A stretch of DNA of 46,737 nucleotides from contig NZ_JADYUF010000029.1 in assembly GCF_021531655.1 (NCBI RefSeq), forward strand, positions 1 through 46,737. Direction: 5' to 3'. The notes beneath the pieces are model-generated. The model saw only the letters and a list, made by a program, of their open reading frames with translations. It was not told the DNA's origin and did no database searches. Origin of the DNA: Leyella stercorea. Its GTDB lineage: Bacteria; Bacteroidota; Bacteroidia; Bacteroidales; Bacteroidaceae. The translations under genes were made by a program, and so were the position numbers. Every line of letters begins with the position of its first letter. Positions within the stretch are counted from its first letter, which is position 1. Shown here piece by piece: positions 33,854 through 42,894 of the stretch.

Positions 33854-34306
33854 ATGACAACATTCGAAAGTTCCATACGACAGATACCATTCCCACAGCA
33901 GAACGTTTACGACAAGCTAAGCGACCTTAACAATCTGCAGAAGCTTAAGGAACGCTATGAGCTGATGAAGGACAACATGCCTGAGGAGGCTCGCAAGCAG
34001 GCAGAGAAAATCAAGGATCTGGAATTCGACCAGGATTCTTTGTCGGTAAATGTGCCGCCAGTGGGCAGCATCAAGTTGCGTGTGGTAAATCGCGAAGAAC
34101 CCAAGTGCATCAAGTTTGAGACCGAGCAGAGCCCTATCCCGTTCAATTTCTGGATTCAGCTCCTGCCCGTTACTTCTACTTCATGCAAGATGAAACTCAC
34201 CATCAAGGCCGAACTCAATATGTTCATCAAGCAGATGGTGAAGAAGCCCCTGCAGGAAGGCATCGAGAAGATTGCCGACGTGCTTCAGATGATTCAGTAT
34301 AACTAA
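33854..34306 (+). CDS. SRPBCC-like protein (mirror copy)
   Basis: Identical 150-residue protein to 12432-12884, three bases after pyrE; predicted helix-grip ligand-binding fold. Confidence 0.8.
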   Translation: MTTFESSIRQIPFPQQNVYDKLSDLNNLQKLKERYELMKDNMPEEARKQAEKIKDLEFDQDSLSVNVPPVGSIKLRVVNREEPKCIKFETEQSPIPFNFWIQLLPVTSTSCKMKLTIKAELNMFIKQMVKKPLQEGIEKIADVLQMIQYN

Positions 34307-34313
34307 TATATAG

Positions 34314-34447
34314 GCCCTACCCCCGGCCCCTCCCCCGTAGGGAGGGGAGTGGTATGCATAGGAGGCTATGGCGTCCTCGCCGTTGCCTGCTTAAGCTAAT
34401 CGAACATATTACTCCCCTCCCTGCGGGGGAGGGGTCGGGGGTAGGGC
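34314..34447. repeat. Inverted pair of REP-like repeats (mirror copy)
   Basis: Mirror of 12291-12424: two 43-base GC-rich copies facing each other between the SRPBCC gene and argH. Confidence 0.8.
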
Positions 34448-34472
34448 TTTCTTTTAAACCTTTATAATTATT

Positions 34473-35810
34473 ATGGCAAGCAAACTTTGGGAAAAGAATT
34501 TCTCTGTTAATGAGGAGATAGAGCGCTTCACTGTAGGACGTGACCGCGAACTTGACATATACCTCGCCAAGTATGACGTGCTTGGTTCAATGGCTCATAT
34601 CACTATGCTCGAGTCGATAGGACTCATGCAGAAGAACGAGCTTGTACAGCTTCTGGCTGAACTGAAAAACATATACGCTGAGTGCGAGCGAGGCGAATTT
34701 GTTATTGAGGAGGGCGTTGAGGACGTTCACTCGCAGGTGGAACTGATGCTTACACGCCGTTTGGGTGATATGGGCAAGAAGATTCACTCAGGTCGTTCAC
34801 GCAACGATCAGGTGCTGGTCGACCTCAAGCTCTTCACACGTCACGAATTGCGTGAGGTAGTAGAGAGAGTTGACGCTTTGTTCCGCGAATTGCAGAAGAA
34901 GAGCGAGCAGTATAAGAATGTACTTATGCCGGGCTATACACATTTGCAGATAGCCATGCCGAGTTCGTTCGGACTGTGGTTTGGCGCTCATGCCGAGTCG
35001 CTTGCCGACGACATGCTCTTCCTTCAGGCTGCCTATCGACTCACCAATCGCAATCCCCTTGGTTCGGCTGCCGGATATGGCTCGTCATTCCCATTGAACC
35101 GTGAGATGACTACACGTCTGTTGGGCTTCGACTCAATGGACTATAATGTGGTGTACGCACAGATGGGACGTGGCAAGATGGAGCGCAACGTGGCATTTGC
35201 CTTGGCTTCAGTAGCTGGTACAGTATCAAAGCTGGCATTCGACGCATGTCTGTTCAACAGCCAGAACTTCGCCTTTGTAAAACTTCCCAAAGAATGCACC
35301 ACCGGCTCGTCAATCATGCCGCACAAGAAGAATCCCGATGTGTTTGAGCTGATACGTGCCAAATCGAACAAACTGCAGAGTCTGCCTACACAGATACAGC
35401 TCATCATGAACAATCTGCCTACGGGCTATTTCCGCGACCTGCAGATTATCAAGGAAGTATTCCTTCCTGCCTTTGCCGAATTGAAGGACTGCCTTGATAT
35501 GGCTGCTTACATCATTGAGCGCATCGAGGTGAACGAACACATACTCGACAATCCGATGTACGACCCGATGTTCTCGGTAGAGGAGGTCAACCGTCTTGCA
35601 GCCGCCGGAACACCGTTCCGTGATGCCTACAAGCAGGTAGGACTAGAGATAGAGAACGGCACTTTCCATGCCGACCACAACATTCATCACACTCACGAAG
35701 GCTCAATGGGCAATCTGTGCAACGACCGTATTGCAGCACTTATGGACCAGACGCTAGCCGAGTTCCATTTCGAGCGTGTGGATGAGGCTGAAAAGGCGCT
35801 GCTTGCATAA
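34473..35810 (+). CDS. argH: Argininosuccinate lyase (mirror copy)
   Basis: Identical 445-residue protein to 10928-12265, with the GSSIMPHKKNPD signature loop at 278-289. Confidence 0.97.
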   Translation: MASKLWEKNFSVNEEIERFTVGRDRELDIYLAKYDVLGSMAHITMLESIGLMQKNELVQLLAELKNIYAECERGEFVIEEGVEDVHSQVELMLTRRLGDMGKKIHSGRSRNDQVLVDLKLFTRHELREVVERVDALFRELQKKSEQYKNVLMPGYTHLQIAMPSSFGLWFGAHAESLADDMLFLQAAYRLTNRNPLGSAAGYGSSFPLNREMTTRLLGFDSMDYNVVYAQMGRGKMERNVAFALASVAGTVSKLAFDACLFNSQNFAFVKLPKECTTGSSIMPHKKNPDVFELIRAKSNKLQSLPTQIQLIMNNLPTGYFRDLQIIKEVFLPAFAELKDCLDMAAYIIERIEVNEHILDNPMYDPMFSVEEVNRLAAAGTPFRDAYKQVGLEIENGTFHADHNIHHTHEGSMGNLCNDRIAALMDQTLAEFHFERVDEAEKALLA

Positions 35811-35822
35811 TTGAAAGTTGAA

Positions 35823-35900
35823 AATTGAGAGTTATGATATGCATTATTGTTAATGCGTTTTTATTACGTATACCTTCAAAGGTAATCATAACTCTCAATT
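35823..35900. repeat. Inverted repeat in argH-lipoprotein gap (mirror copy)
   Basis: Mirror of 10838-10915: 16-bp stem with smaller stems in its loop. Confidence 0.5.
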
Positions 35901-35954
35901 CTCAATTTTCAACTCTCAACTCAAAGAACTCTCAACTCAAAGAACTCTCCCCCA

Positions 35955-36521
35955 ATGAACCGCTTCCCTTTACTTCTTCTATTCGTCATGTTCCTTGTTT
36001 CGTCATGCTCGAATACGGACTTCGATTACTCGTCGCTTCATGCATACTTCGTGTTCGACAATAGTCAGCACCAGGATGCTACGTTGCAGAGTGCGCTCAA
36101 CCCATTGTCACCGGGCGTATTCTGTCGTATTAGCGAGGGTCAGGAGGGAGCGGTAACATACTTCTATTTTGAGAGCAACGAAGGACTTACGACCAAGCAG
36201 AAAGCAAATGCCGATGACATGCGTCGTACGCGTGCCATCGGCTTATATAACAAAACCGGTATCATTGTGGGCTATGGCAATCTCTCGTCGCCTGCCATTC
36301 TCTATGTCTTCGACTCGCAATGTCCCAACTGCTATGACGAGACCAATATGCTTAACAACAAGCTTGCCTTCACGTCGAACGGTATAGTGTCGTGCAGCCG
36401 TTGCAAGCGTCAGTACAATCTCAATAACAACGGTCTGTGCGTCAATTCTGATGGCAAGAAACTCATAAAGTACCGTGCCACATGTAGCGGACCACTCGGC
36501 ATCCTCTCGATTATCAATTAG
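35955..36521 (+). CDS. Cys-rich, Rieske-like hypothetical lipoprotein (mirror copy)
   Basis: Identical 188-residue protein to 10217-10783: lipobox LVSSC, CPNC at 123-126 and CSRC at 147-150. Confidence 0.8.
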   Translation: MNRFPLLLLFVMFLVSSCSNTDFDYSSLHAYFVFDNSQHQDATLQSALNPLSPGVFCRISEGQEGAVTYFYFESNEGLTTKQKANADDMRRTRAIGLYNKTGIIVGYGNLSSPAILYVFDSQCPNCYDETNMLNNKLAFTSNGIVSCSRCKRQYNLNNNGLCVNSDGKKLIKYRATCSGPLGILSIIN

Positions 36522-36571
36522 CGGGAGGACTGATAGGGAGTGTTCTTTATGACAATATTTGCATTTCTAAG

Positions 36572-36635
36572 CGCTCAAAACTGCGAGTTGAACGCACAAG
36601 GAAATGTTTTGCCCGAAATTCTTGAGTTTTGAGCG
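36572..36635. repeat. Short inverted repeat with long loop (mirror copy)
   Basis: Mirror of 10103-10166; 11-bp stem, 42-base loop. Confidence 0.4.
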
Positions 36636-36755
36636 TGCAGCCTTATGTGCTTTATTCACAATGCGTTAGGCGTATGTGAGTGGTGAGTGTGCAAGTTCTA
36701 TCAATGCAATAGTTATCCTTTTCGCCCCCCAAAGGGCAACTTTAGGGTTACAATT

Positions 36756-36828
36756 AAGCCCCCGTTGCATTGCAAAAGTAGTCCTGTTGTGTACTAAAAG
36801 GACTGCCTTTGCAATGCAGCGGGGGCTT
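36756..36828. terminator. Long hairpin between convergent genes (mirror copy)
   Basis: Mirror of 9910-9982; 30-base stem and 13-base loop between the lipoprotein (+) and the receptor (-). Confidence 0.6.
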
Positions 36829-36960
36829 ATTTGATTAAAAATATGATAAGAAGCGCCGTCTAAACTGATAAAAACGCGTCTTGAATTCTCTATAATTGAA
36901 TTTTCATTTGTAACAGTTTTTTACTGCTTGTACGATATTTGCATACTGCAAACAGTGCCT

Positions 36961-39438
36961 TTATTCTTCGCCTCCGTTATAGTCCATTGGCATATCATTT
37001 TCGCTACCTTGGTTCTTGTTGGGGCGTTTCTTCTGTTTCATATTACCGAAGTTCCATGTCAGCGTCATGCTTACACGTCGTCCGCCACGTCGGTTAATCT
37101 GGTGGCGTGTGAAGTTAGGTCCGCTTGTGAAGGTCTCGAAGCGACGTGAGTCAAGCAGGTCGCGGCAGTTGACCGACAGCGTGAACATCTTGTTGAAGAA
37201 GTTCTTGCGAGCACCGAAGTCAATGCTATAATTGGCTTTGCGATAGCCCTGCGTGATTACCTGACGTGCAGTGTAGCGTCCGGTGGTCTGAATAGAGATG
37301 TCGTATGGCAGCATAAGCGATGCCGTCATGCGGGCGTTCCAAGTGAAGTTATGGTCGGAATTGCCCGTTACGGTCTGTCCGTCGATGTCGTACGAGAATC
37401 CGTTAAGACGATAATAGTAGGCATTTGCCGACGTTGTGAGGTCGAGGATGCGCCACAACTTGTTCTTTACCGTCATTTCCAATCCCGTCGACACACTCTT
37501 TGCCACGTTCATAGAGGTCTGGTAGAACAGTCCGTCTTCCTGGTTCTTATAGCTTATGCGCTGTATAACGTCTGTAGTAGGACGATAGTAGGCGCTGACA
37601 AGAAGCGAGTGGTCGTTCCATTGCTTAAGATAATTGAGCGAGAATGAATTGCTGAATTCCGGTGTCAGATACGGGTTACCGAACGAAACCGTTGTAGCAT
37701 CGCGTGTGTCGCGGAACGAGTTGAGCTGACCGCCCCACGGACGGCGCAGACGACGGGTGTAGTTGAGCTGCAACTGCTGTGTCTCGGTCATCTGCCATGA
37801 CATGAATACCGACGGGAACAGCTGGAAATAGTCCTTCTTGAATGGTTGTTCGCGTAGCGATGCGTCGTGTTCCTGTTCCCATGTGTAGCTCTCGGTATTG
37901 ACACGCCAGTATTCGCCACGCAGTCCGCCCATCAGACTAAGCGCACCAAACTTATAGCTGAGCGTGGTGTAGAAGGCGTGCAGATCCTGCTTGTAGATGA
38001 AGCGGTTGAAGAACAGTTTGTCTTCAGAGGCGTTAGTTCCGTCAAACGACGTATTGTCCATATACGATTCCTGCGGTGTGTTCTCGCGCGAGAAATTGCC
38101 GTTATATCCAGCTTCTATCTTGAAGTTCTTGGTCACCTGGTTCTCGTATTCGAGTTTCAGCTCCTTGCGGTGGTTGTTGATATACTGCGGACGATACTGA
38201 TAGCTGTACGTAACGTCGTCGATGCCCACCACTACGGTAGAGTCTTGATACCAGTTGTCGCCATTCATCTTCCAACTGCTCAAGTCGGCAGTGAAGTCAA
38301 TAAAGTGCTTGTCGTTGAATGAGTGGCGGTAGTTGAACTCGCCGTAGCGCATGTCCATACCCGTACGTGAGCGGTTGATACGGTCGAGCTGATAGTTGTT
38401 CAGGCCGTTTGCCACTGCTGTATATATATAAGGTGTATAGCTGTGGCTGTTTCCGCCTCCGTGCATGAGCATGCCGCTGAGGCTGAAGTCGTCCTTTGTC
38501 GTAGCGTGCAGCGTCACACCGGCACGTGTGAAGAAGTTGTTGCCACGCTGTTTGCTGTCGCTGTCGTATGTTTGGTTGTACGTATCGCTGGTCTGCTGGC
38601 TCTCCATGTGTCCGGTATTGGCACGATGGCGGTAGCCGATGTTTAAGTAAGAGTCAATCAGTCGGCTGTTGTAGTTGACGTTGAAGCTTGTGTTGGCACC
38701 GCCGCGAGTGTCGCCACCAGCCTGCACCGAGCCGTAATAGCCAGCCTTGCGGTCTTTCTTGAGCACAATGTTGATGATACCAGCCGAACCTTCAGCCGAG
38801 AATTTAGCCGAAGGATTGTCAATCACTTCTACACGGTCGATGCTTTCAGCCGGCAGCTGCTGCAGAATCTGTGCACGGTTGTCCGAAGTCAGTCCCGATG
38901 CCTTGCCATTAATCCAAACCTCTACGCTTGAATTGCCACGCAGCGACACATTGCCGTCGTTGTCAACCTCGATAGAAGGTACATTGTCGAGCACGTCCGA
39001 AGCCGATTGTCCGGCATTGCTGATGAGCTGACCGACATCAAACGACTTTCGGTCAACCTCCAGTTTCATTGTGGCGCGCTGTCCTGTCACGGTCACTTCG
39101 TTCAGTTGCTTGGCATCTTCAGCCATATACAGTAACTTGAATTGCACATCACGCTTAGTGGGAGTAATCTCAAACTGACGTGTCACGTCCTTATAGCCCA
39201 TAAAAGTAAGCGTCAGCGTGTACTTGCCGTCCTTGAGTCCCGACACGTTGAAGTTGCCGCCAGCATCAGTAATGCCACCGCCAACGAACTTGTCGCTACC
39301 TTGTTCAGTCACTTTGATATTGACAAAACCGAGAGGTTCAGACTTCTGTCGGTCCAATATCTTGCCTTTCACGATGCCTTGCGCCCATCCGGTGTATGCA
39401 CACAGACAGAGCAGGAAGAATATTATAAAACGTTTCAT
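36961..39438 (-). CDS. TonB-dependent receptor-like outer membrane protein (mirror copy)
   Basis: Identical 825-residue protein to 7300-9777: signal peptide, carboxypeptidase-like domain, plug, OMP_b-brl_3-type barrel, hydrophilic tail. Confidence 0.9.
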   Translation of the reverse strand: MKRFIIFFLLCLCAYTGWAQGIVKGKILDRQKSEPLGFVNIKVTEQGSDKFVGGGITDAGGNFNVSGLKDGKYTLTLTFMGYKDVTRQFEITPTKRDVQFKLLYMAEDAKQLNEVTVTGQRATMKLEVDRKSFDVGQLISNAGQSASDVLDNVPSIEVDNDGNVSLRGNSSVEVWINGKASGLTSDNRAQILQQLPAESIDRVEVIDNPSAKFSAEGSAGIINIVLKKDRKAGYYGSVQAGGDTRGGANTSFNVNYNSRLIDSYLNIGYRHRANTGHMESQQTSDTYNQTYDSDSKQRGNNFFTRAGVTLHATTKDDFSLSGMLMHGGGNSHSYTPYIYTAVANGLNNYQLDRINRSRTGMDMRYGEFNYRHSFNDKHFIDFTADLSSWKMNGDNWYQDSTVVVGIDDVTYSYQYRPQYINNHRKELKLEYENQVTKNFKIEAGYNGNFSRENTPQESYMDNTSFDGTNASEDKLFFNRFIYKQDLHAFYTTLSYKFGALSLMGGLRGEYWRVNTESYTWEQEHDASLREQPFKKDYFQLFPSVFMSWQMTETQQLQLNYTRRLRRPWGGQLNSFRDTRDATTVSFGNPYLTPEFSNSFSLNYLKQWNDHSLLVSAYYRPTTDVIQRISYKNQEDGLFYQTSMNVAKSVSTGLEMTVKNKLWRILDLTTSANAYYYRLNGFSYDIDGQTVTGNSDHNFTWNARMTASLMLPYDISIQTTGRYTARQVITQGYRKANYSIDFGARKNFFNKMFTLSVNCRDLLDSRRFETFTSGPNFTRHQINRRGGRRVSMTLTWNFGNMKQKKRPNKNQGSENDMPMDYNGGEE

Positions 39439-39508
39439 ATATGTGTATAAGACGGATTAAGTGTAACGAATGTTTAACCGGTATGTAGGTTTTTAATAAA
39501 AAACAGGC

Positions 39509-39536
39509 GTTTTCTTGCCGATATCGGCAAGAAAAC
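39509..39536. promoter_or_regulatory. 28-bp perfect palindrome, likely operator (mirror copy)
   Basis: Mirror of 7202-7229, 70 bases upstream of the receptor start at 39438. Confidence 0.6.
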
Positions 39537-39562
39537 AGCTATATTTGCATAAAGTTAGTTAG

Positions 39563-39575
39563 TTTCTTGCCGATA
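39563..39575 (-). promoter_or_regulatory. Operator half-site (mirror copy)
   Basis: Mirror of 7163-7175; TATCGGCAAGAAA on the minus strand, 52 bases from the matching half of the palindrome. Confidence 0.5.
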
Positions 39576-39637
39576 ATATATGGAATACCCCATTACAAGG
39601 CTTTGCTCGATTATTTCAAGATAAAGTATTAAGCAAC

Positions 39638-39694
39638 AAAACGCCCTGTAAGTGCAAAAGCATAAACAATCAATGCTTTTGCATTTACAGGGCG
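39638..39694 (-). terminator. Intrinsic terminator after rnc (mirror copy)
   Basis: Mirror of 7044-7100; 22-bp stem, 9-base loop, T-run on the minus strand. Confidence 0.8.
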
Positions 39695-39716
39695 CATTGT
39701 TTATAAGCTTACAAAG

Positions 39717-39759
39717 CATACCACTCCCCTCCCTACGGGGGAGGGGCTGGGGGTAGGGC
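39717..39759. repeat. REP-like GC-rich repeat (mirror copy)
   Basis: Mirror of 6979-7021, next to the rnc stop. Confidence 0.85.
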
Positions 39760-39774
39760 TTTTTAGAGCATTAT

Positions 39775-40926
39775 TTATTCGGCAAATGCCGCTGCTTCGG
39801 CAGCAGCGATTATCTCCTCACGACTCTGTTGGCGTGCAGAGATATGGCTCAGGTCAAACTCCTTGTCGTCGAGATTGAGCATATCCTCGTCGCTGTTCTC
39901 GTCGTCCGAATTGTCGGCTGTTGTGTCAGCGGCATTGTACGGCAGGCTTTCAGCCGTTTCTTTTACAGTCTCGTCGTCCTCGCTTACGTTGCGATACATA
40001 GGCGAGCGTCGTCCTTGCTTTGTCTTCTTGCCGCCATTGAGAGCTTTTACAGCAGCCTCGGCATGGGCTTCCATCTCAGGATTCTTGATGATGAACTCGT
40101 CAGCCTCAGGCTCTATAGTCGGAACGTTCTGCACCGGTTCTTCCTCCATTTTTGTGCGGTCGGTCTTGGCAGCAAACACTTGGTCGATAAACTGTGGTTC
40201 CTTGCGCAGTCGTTCGAGCGTCAGCTTCGAAGCCATCTGCTGGCTTTCCTTCTTGCTGAAGCCCGTACCGGTGCATCCCTCTACTGTCTCAAGCATCACC
40301 TGATAGTTGAACACGGGCGATCCGGTCTTGTCTTTTTCCTGCGAGAGGACGCGGAAGTCAATGCGCACGCGGTTCTTCTGACTCCATTCGATGAGCTTGC
40401 TCTTGAAGTTTACTTCCTTATAAGCAACCTTGTCGATGTTTATCATTTGTGTCAGTATTCGCTTGCGCATAAACTCCATGCATGCGTTGTAGCCACGGTC
40501 GAGGTATATTGCTCCCACAAGAGCCTCGAAGGCGTTGCCTCCCATGTATGAGTTGTGCGACGAAGAGCGTCCGTTAGACAATATGAGCTGGTTGATGCCC
40601 ATTTCCTGCGCCAGTCGGTTGAGGGTTTCGCGCTGCACGAGTTTGGAGCGTGTATTGGTGAGGAAGCCCTCGCGTTTGCCTGGGAAGTGGCGGTAGACTA
40701 TGTCGCCAACGGTGGCGTCGAGGATTGCATCGCCAAGAAATTCCAGTCGTTCGTTGTTCACGGGTTTGCCCTTGGCGTTGCGCTTGAACATGCTTTTGTG
40801 CATAAGCGCCAGCTTATAGTAGCCGATGTCGTGCGGATAAAAGCCTATGATTTGGCGTAAAGACAAATAAAGCTCCTTGTCCTTACGGAAAGGGAGCTTC
40901 ATTCTGTCGATGAGATTACTCAGCAT
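39775..40926 (-). CDS. rnc: Ribonuclease III with acidic tail (mirror copy)
   Basis: Identical 383-residue protein to 5812-6963, including Asn131 and the 130-residue acidic tail; overlaps the fabF 3' end by 11 bases. Confidence 0.95.
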   Translation of the reverse strand: MLSNLIDRMKLPFRKDKELYLSLRQIIGFYPHDIGYYKLALMHKSMFKRNAKGKPVNNERLEFLGDAILDATVGDIVYRHFPGKREGFLTNTRSKLVQRETLNRLAQEMGINQLILSNGRSSSHNSYMGGNAFEALVGAIYLDRGYNACMEFMRKRILTQMINIDKVAYKEVNFKSKLIEWSQKNRVRIDFRVLSQEKDKTGSPVFNYQVMLETVEGCTGTGFSKKESQQMASKLTLERLRKEPQFIDQVFAAKTDRTKMEEEPVQNVPTIEPEADEFIIKNPEMEAHAEAAVKALNGGKKTKQGRRSPMYRNVSEDDETVKETAESLPYNAADTTADNSDDENSDEDMLNLDDKEFDLSHISARQQSREEIIAAAEAAAFAE

Positions 40927-42178
40927 ATTTCTTGAATATTACACATGCATTGTGGCCTCCGAAACCGAATGTGTTGCTCAGTGCAGCACGTACCTCACGC
41001 TTCTGTGCCTTGTTGAAGGTGTAGTTGAGGTTGTAGTCGATTTCCGGATCCTGGTCGTCCTCAGCGTGGTTGATGGTAGGCGGAACGATGTCGTTCTTCA
41101 CTGCAAGCACCGAAGCAAGAGCCTCCACAGCACCGGCAGCGCCGAGCAAGTGTCCAGTCATAGACTTGGTAGAGCTGATGTTGAGCTTGTAAGCGGCCTC
41201 GCCGAACACCTGCTTGATGGCCTTAGCCTCAGAGATGTCGCCCACGTGGGTAGATGTGCCGTGTACGTTGATATAGTCGATGTCTTCAGGCTTCATGCCT
41301 GCGTCCTCAAGAGCGTTCTCCATTACGAGGCGAGCGCCGAGACCCTCAGGGTGAGAAGCTGTGATGTGGTGAGCGTCGGCAGACATACCTTCGCCAACCA
41401 TTTCTGCGTAGATTTTGGCTCCGCGTGCCTTGGCGTGCTCAAGTTCCTCAAGGATGAGGCATCCTGAGCCTTCGCCCATGATGAATCCGTCACGGCTTGC
41501 GCTGAACGGACGTGAAGCGTGCTCCGGATCGTCGTTGCGTGTAGAGAGTGCGTGCATGGCGTTGAATCCGCCTACACCTCCAGGTGTGATGGCAGCTTCT
41601 GCACCACCGCTTACGATTACGTTGGCCTTACCAAGACGGATGAGGTTGAAGGCGTCAGCAAGAGCGTTGGTAGATGATGCGCATGCCGAAGTAGTGGTAT
41701 AGTTAGGACCGTGGAATCCGTACTGGATTGAAATCTGGCCTGCTGCGATGTCGGCAATCATCTTCGGGATGAAGAACGGATTGAACTTAGGACCGTTCTC
41801 CTTGTGCAGTGCATAGTAGCCTACTTCTTCCTCGAAAGTCTTGATGCCACCGATGCCAACGCCGTAGATTACGCCGATGCGGTTCTTGTCTTCTTTGTCA
41901 AGATCCATGCCCGAGTCCTGAACTGCCTGCATTGCTGCGATGATAGCGAGCTGTGCATAGCGGTCCATCTTGCGTGCTTCCTTGCGATCGATGAAGTCGT
42001 TCACCTTAAGGTTCTTCACCTCGCATGCAAACTGAGTCTTGAAATCAGAAGCGTCGAACAATGTAATGGGGGCTGCGCCGCTTACGCCGGCGACAAGGTT
42101 GTTCCAAGTCTCTTCAACAGTGTTGCCCAATGGGGTAACGGCTCCAAGACCTGTAACTACTACTCTTTTTAATTCCAT
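40916..42178 (-). CDS. fabF: 3-oxoacyl-ACP synthase II (mirror copy)
   Basis: Identical 420-residue protein to 4560-5822, with Cys166, His306, Lys338 and His343. Confidence 0.97.
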   Translation of the reverse strand: MELKRVVVTGLGAVTPLGNTVEETWNNLVAGVSGAAPITLFDASDFKTQFACEVKNLKVNDFIDRKEARKMDRYAQLAIIAAMQAVQDSGMDLDKEDKNRIGVIYGVGIGGIKTFEEEVGYYALHKENGPKFNPFFIPKMIADIAAGQISIQYGFHGPNYTTTSACASSTNALADAFNLIRLGKANVIVSGGAEAAITPGGVGGFNAMHALSTRNDDPEHASRPFSASRDGFIMGEGSGCLILEELEHAKARGAKIYAEMVGEGMSADAHHITASHPEGLGARLVMENALEDAGMKPEDIDYINVHGTSTHVGDISEAKAIKQVFGEAAYKLNISSTKSMTGHLLGAAGAVEALASVLAVKNDIVPPTINHAEDDQDPEIDYNLNYTFNKAQKREVRAALSNTFGFGGHNACVIFKKYAE

Positions 42179-42203
42179 TTAAAATAGTTTCGGGTTATGG
42201 TTG

Positions 42204-42252
42204 AAAAAATGGTTTATGGTTTATGTACACCATAAACTATAAACCATAAACC
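42204..42252 (-). terminator. Hairpin and T6 between acpP and fabF (mirror copy)
   Basis: Mirror of 4486-4534; 14-bp AT-rich stem and T6 on the minus strand. Confidence 0.6.
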
Positions 42253-42256
42253 TTAT

Positions 42257-42493
42257 TTATTTTGCGTTCTCCTCGATGTAAGCGATAGCGTCGCCAACAG
42301 TGCCGATCTTCTCAGCCTTATCATCAGGGATAGAGATGCCGAACTCCTTCTCGAACTCCATGATGAGCTCTACGGTGTCGAGTGAGTCTGCACCAAGGTC
42401 GTTTGTGAAGCTTGCTTCAGGCTTAACGTCTGCTTCGTCTACACCGAGTTTGTCAACGATGATAGCTTTTACTTTTGATTCGATTTCTGACAT
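42257..42493 (-). CDS. acpP: Acyl carrier protein (mirror copy)
   Basis: Identical 78-residue protein to 4245-4481, with phosphopantetheine Ser37 in the DSL motif. Confidence 0.97.
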   Translation of the reverse strand: MSEIESKVKAIIVDKLGVDEADVKPEASFTNDLGADSLDTVELIMEFEKEFGISIPDDKAEKIGTVGDAIAYIEENAK

Positions 42494-42544
42494 AATTTCT
42501 AATTTTAAAGTGTTTATAATGTAATTTCCTTTTAAAAAACTTTG

Positions 42545-42576
42545 CAAAGGAAATAATTTTTATTCATATAGGCAAA
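42545..42576 (-). promoter_or_regulatory. Probable promoter of acpP-fabF-rnc (mirror copy)
   Basis: Mirror of 4162-4193; TTTG, 20 bases, TTCCTTTG. Confidence 0.6.
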
Positions 42577-42692
42577 TATTTTTCTACAAAAAGACATTCT
42601 GTGTGCACAAACACCCTATAAATGTGCATATTTTTTGCCCGTTTCGTTACTGTTTCAATGTTTTTACAATGACATTGAAGCAGTTACGGGTT

Positions 42693-42891
42693 GTGAGTTT
42701 TGAGTTTTGAATTTTGAATTTTGAGTTGGTTGCCGTTGGCAATTATGAGTTTTGAATTTTGAGTTTTGAATTGGTCGCTGCGCGATTTATGAATTAAGAA
42801 TTATAAATTTCCAATTAAAAATTCAACATTCAACAATTCCAAATCGGCGAAGCCGACAAATTCAAAACTCAAAACTCAAAATTCAAAACTC
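42693..42891. repeat. Heptamer repeats in opposed orientation (mirror copy)
   Basis: Mirror of 3847-4045; 7-base GA(G/A)TTTT units in both orientations. No gene is seen in this 400-base gap. Confidence 0.7.
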
Positions 42892-42894
42892 GTA

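Noticed and set aside
40877..41467. Long antisense frames over fabF, rnc, susC and pyrE (for example 196 codons here)
   Set aside because: They overlap well-supported genes on the opposite strand, show Cys/Val/His-rich composition typical of antisense frames, and have no recognisable domain.
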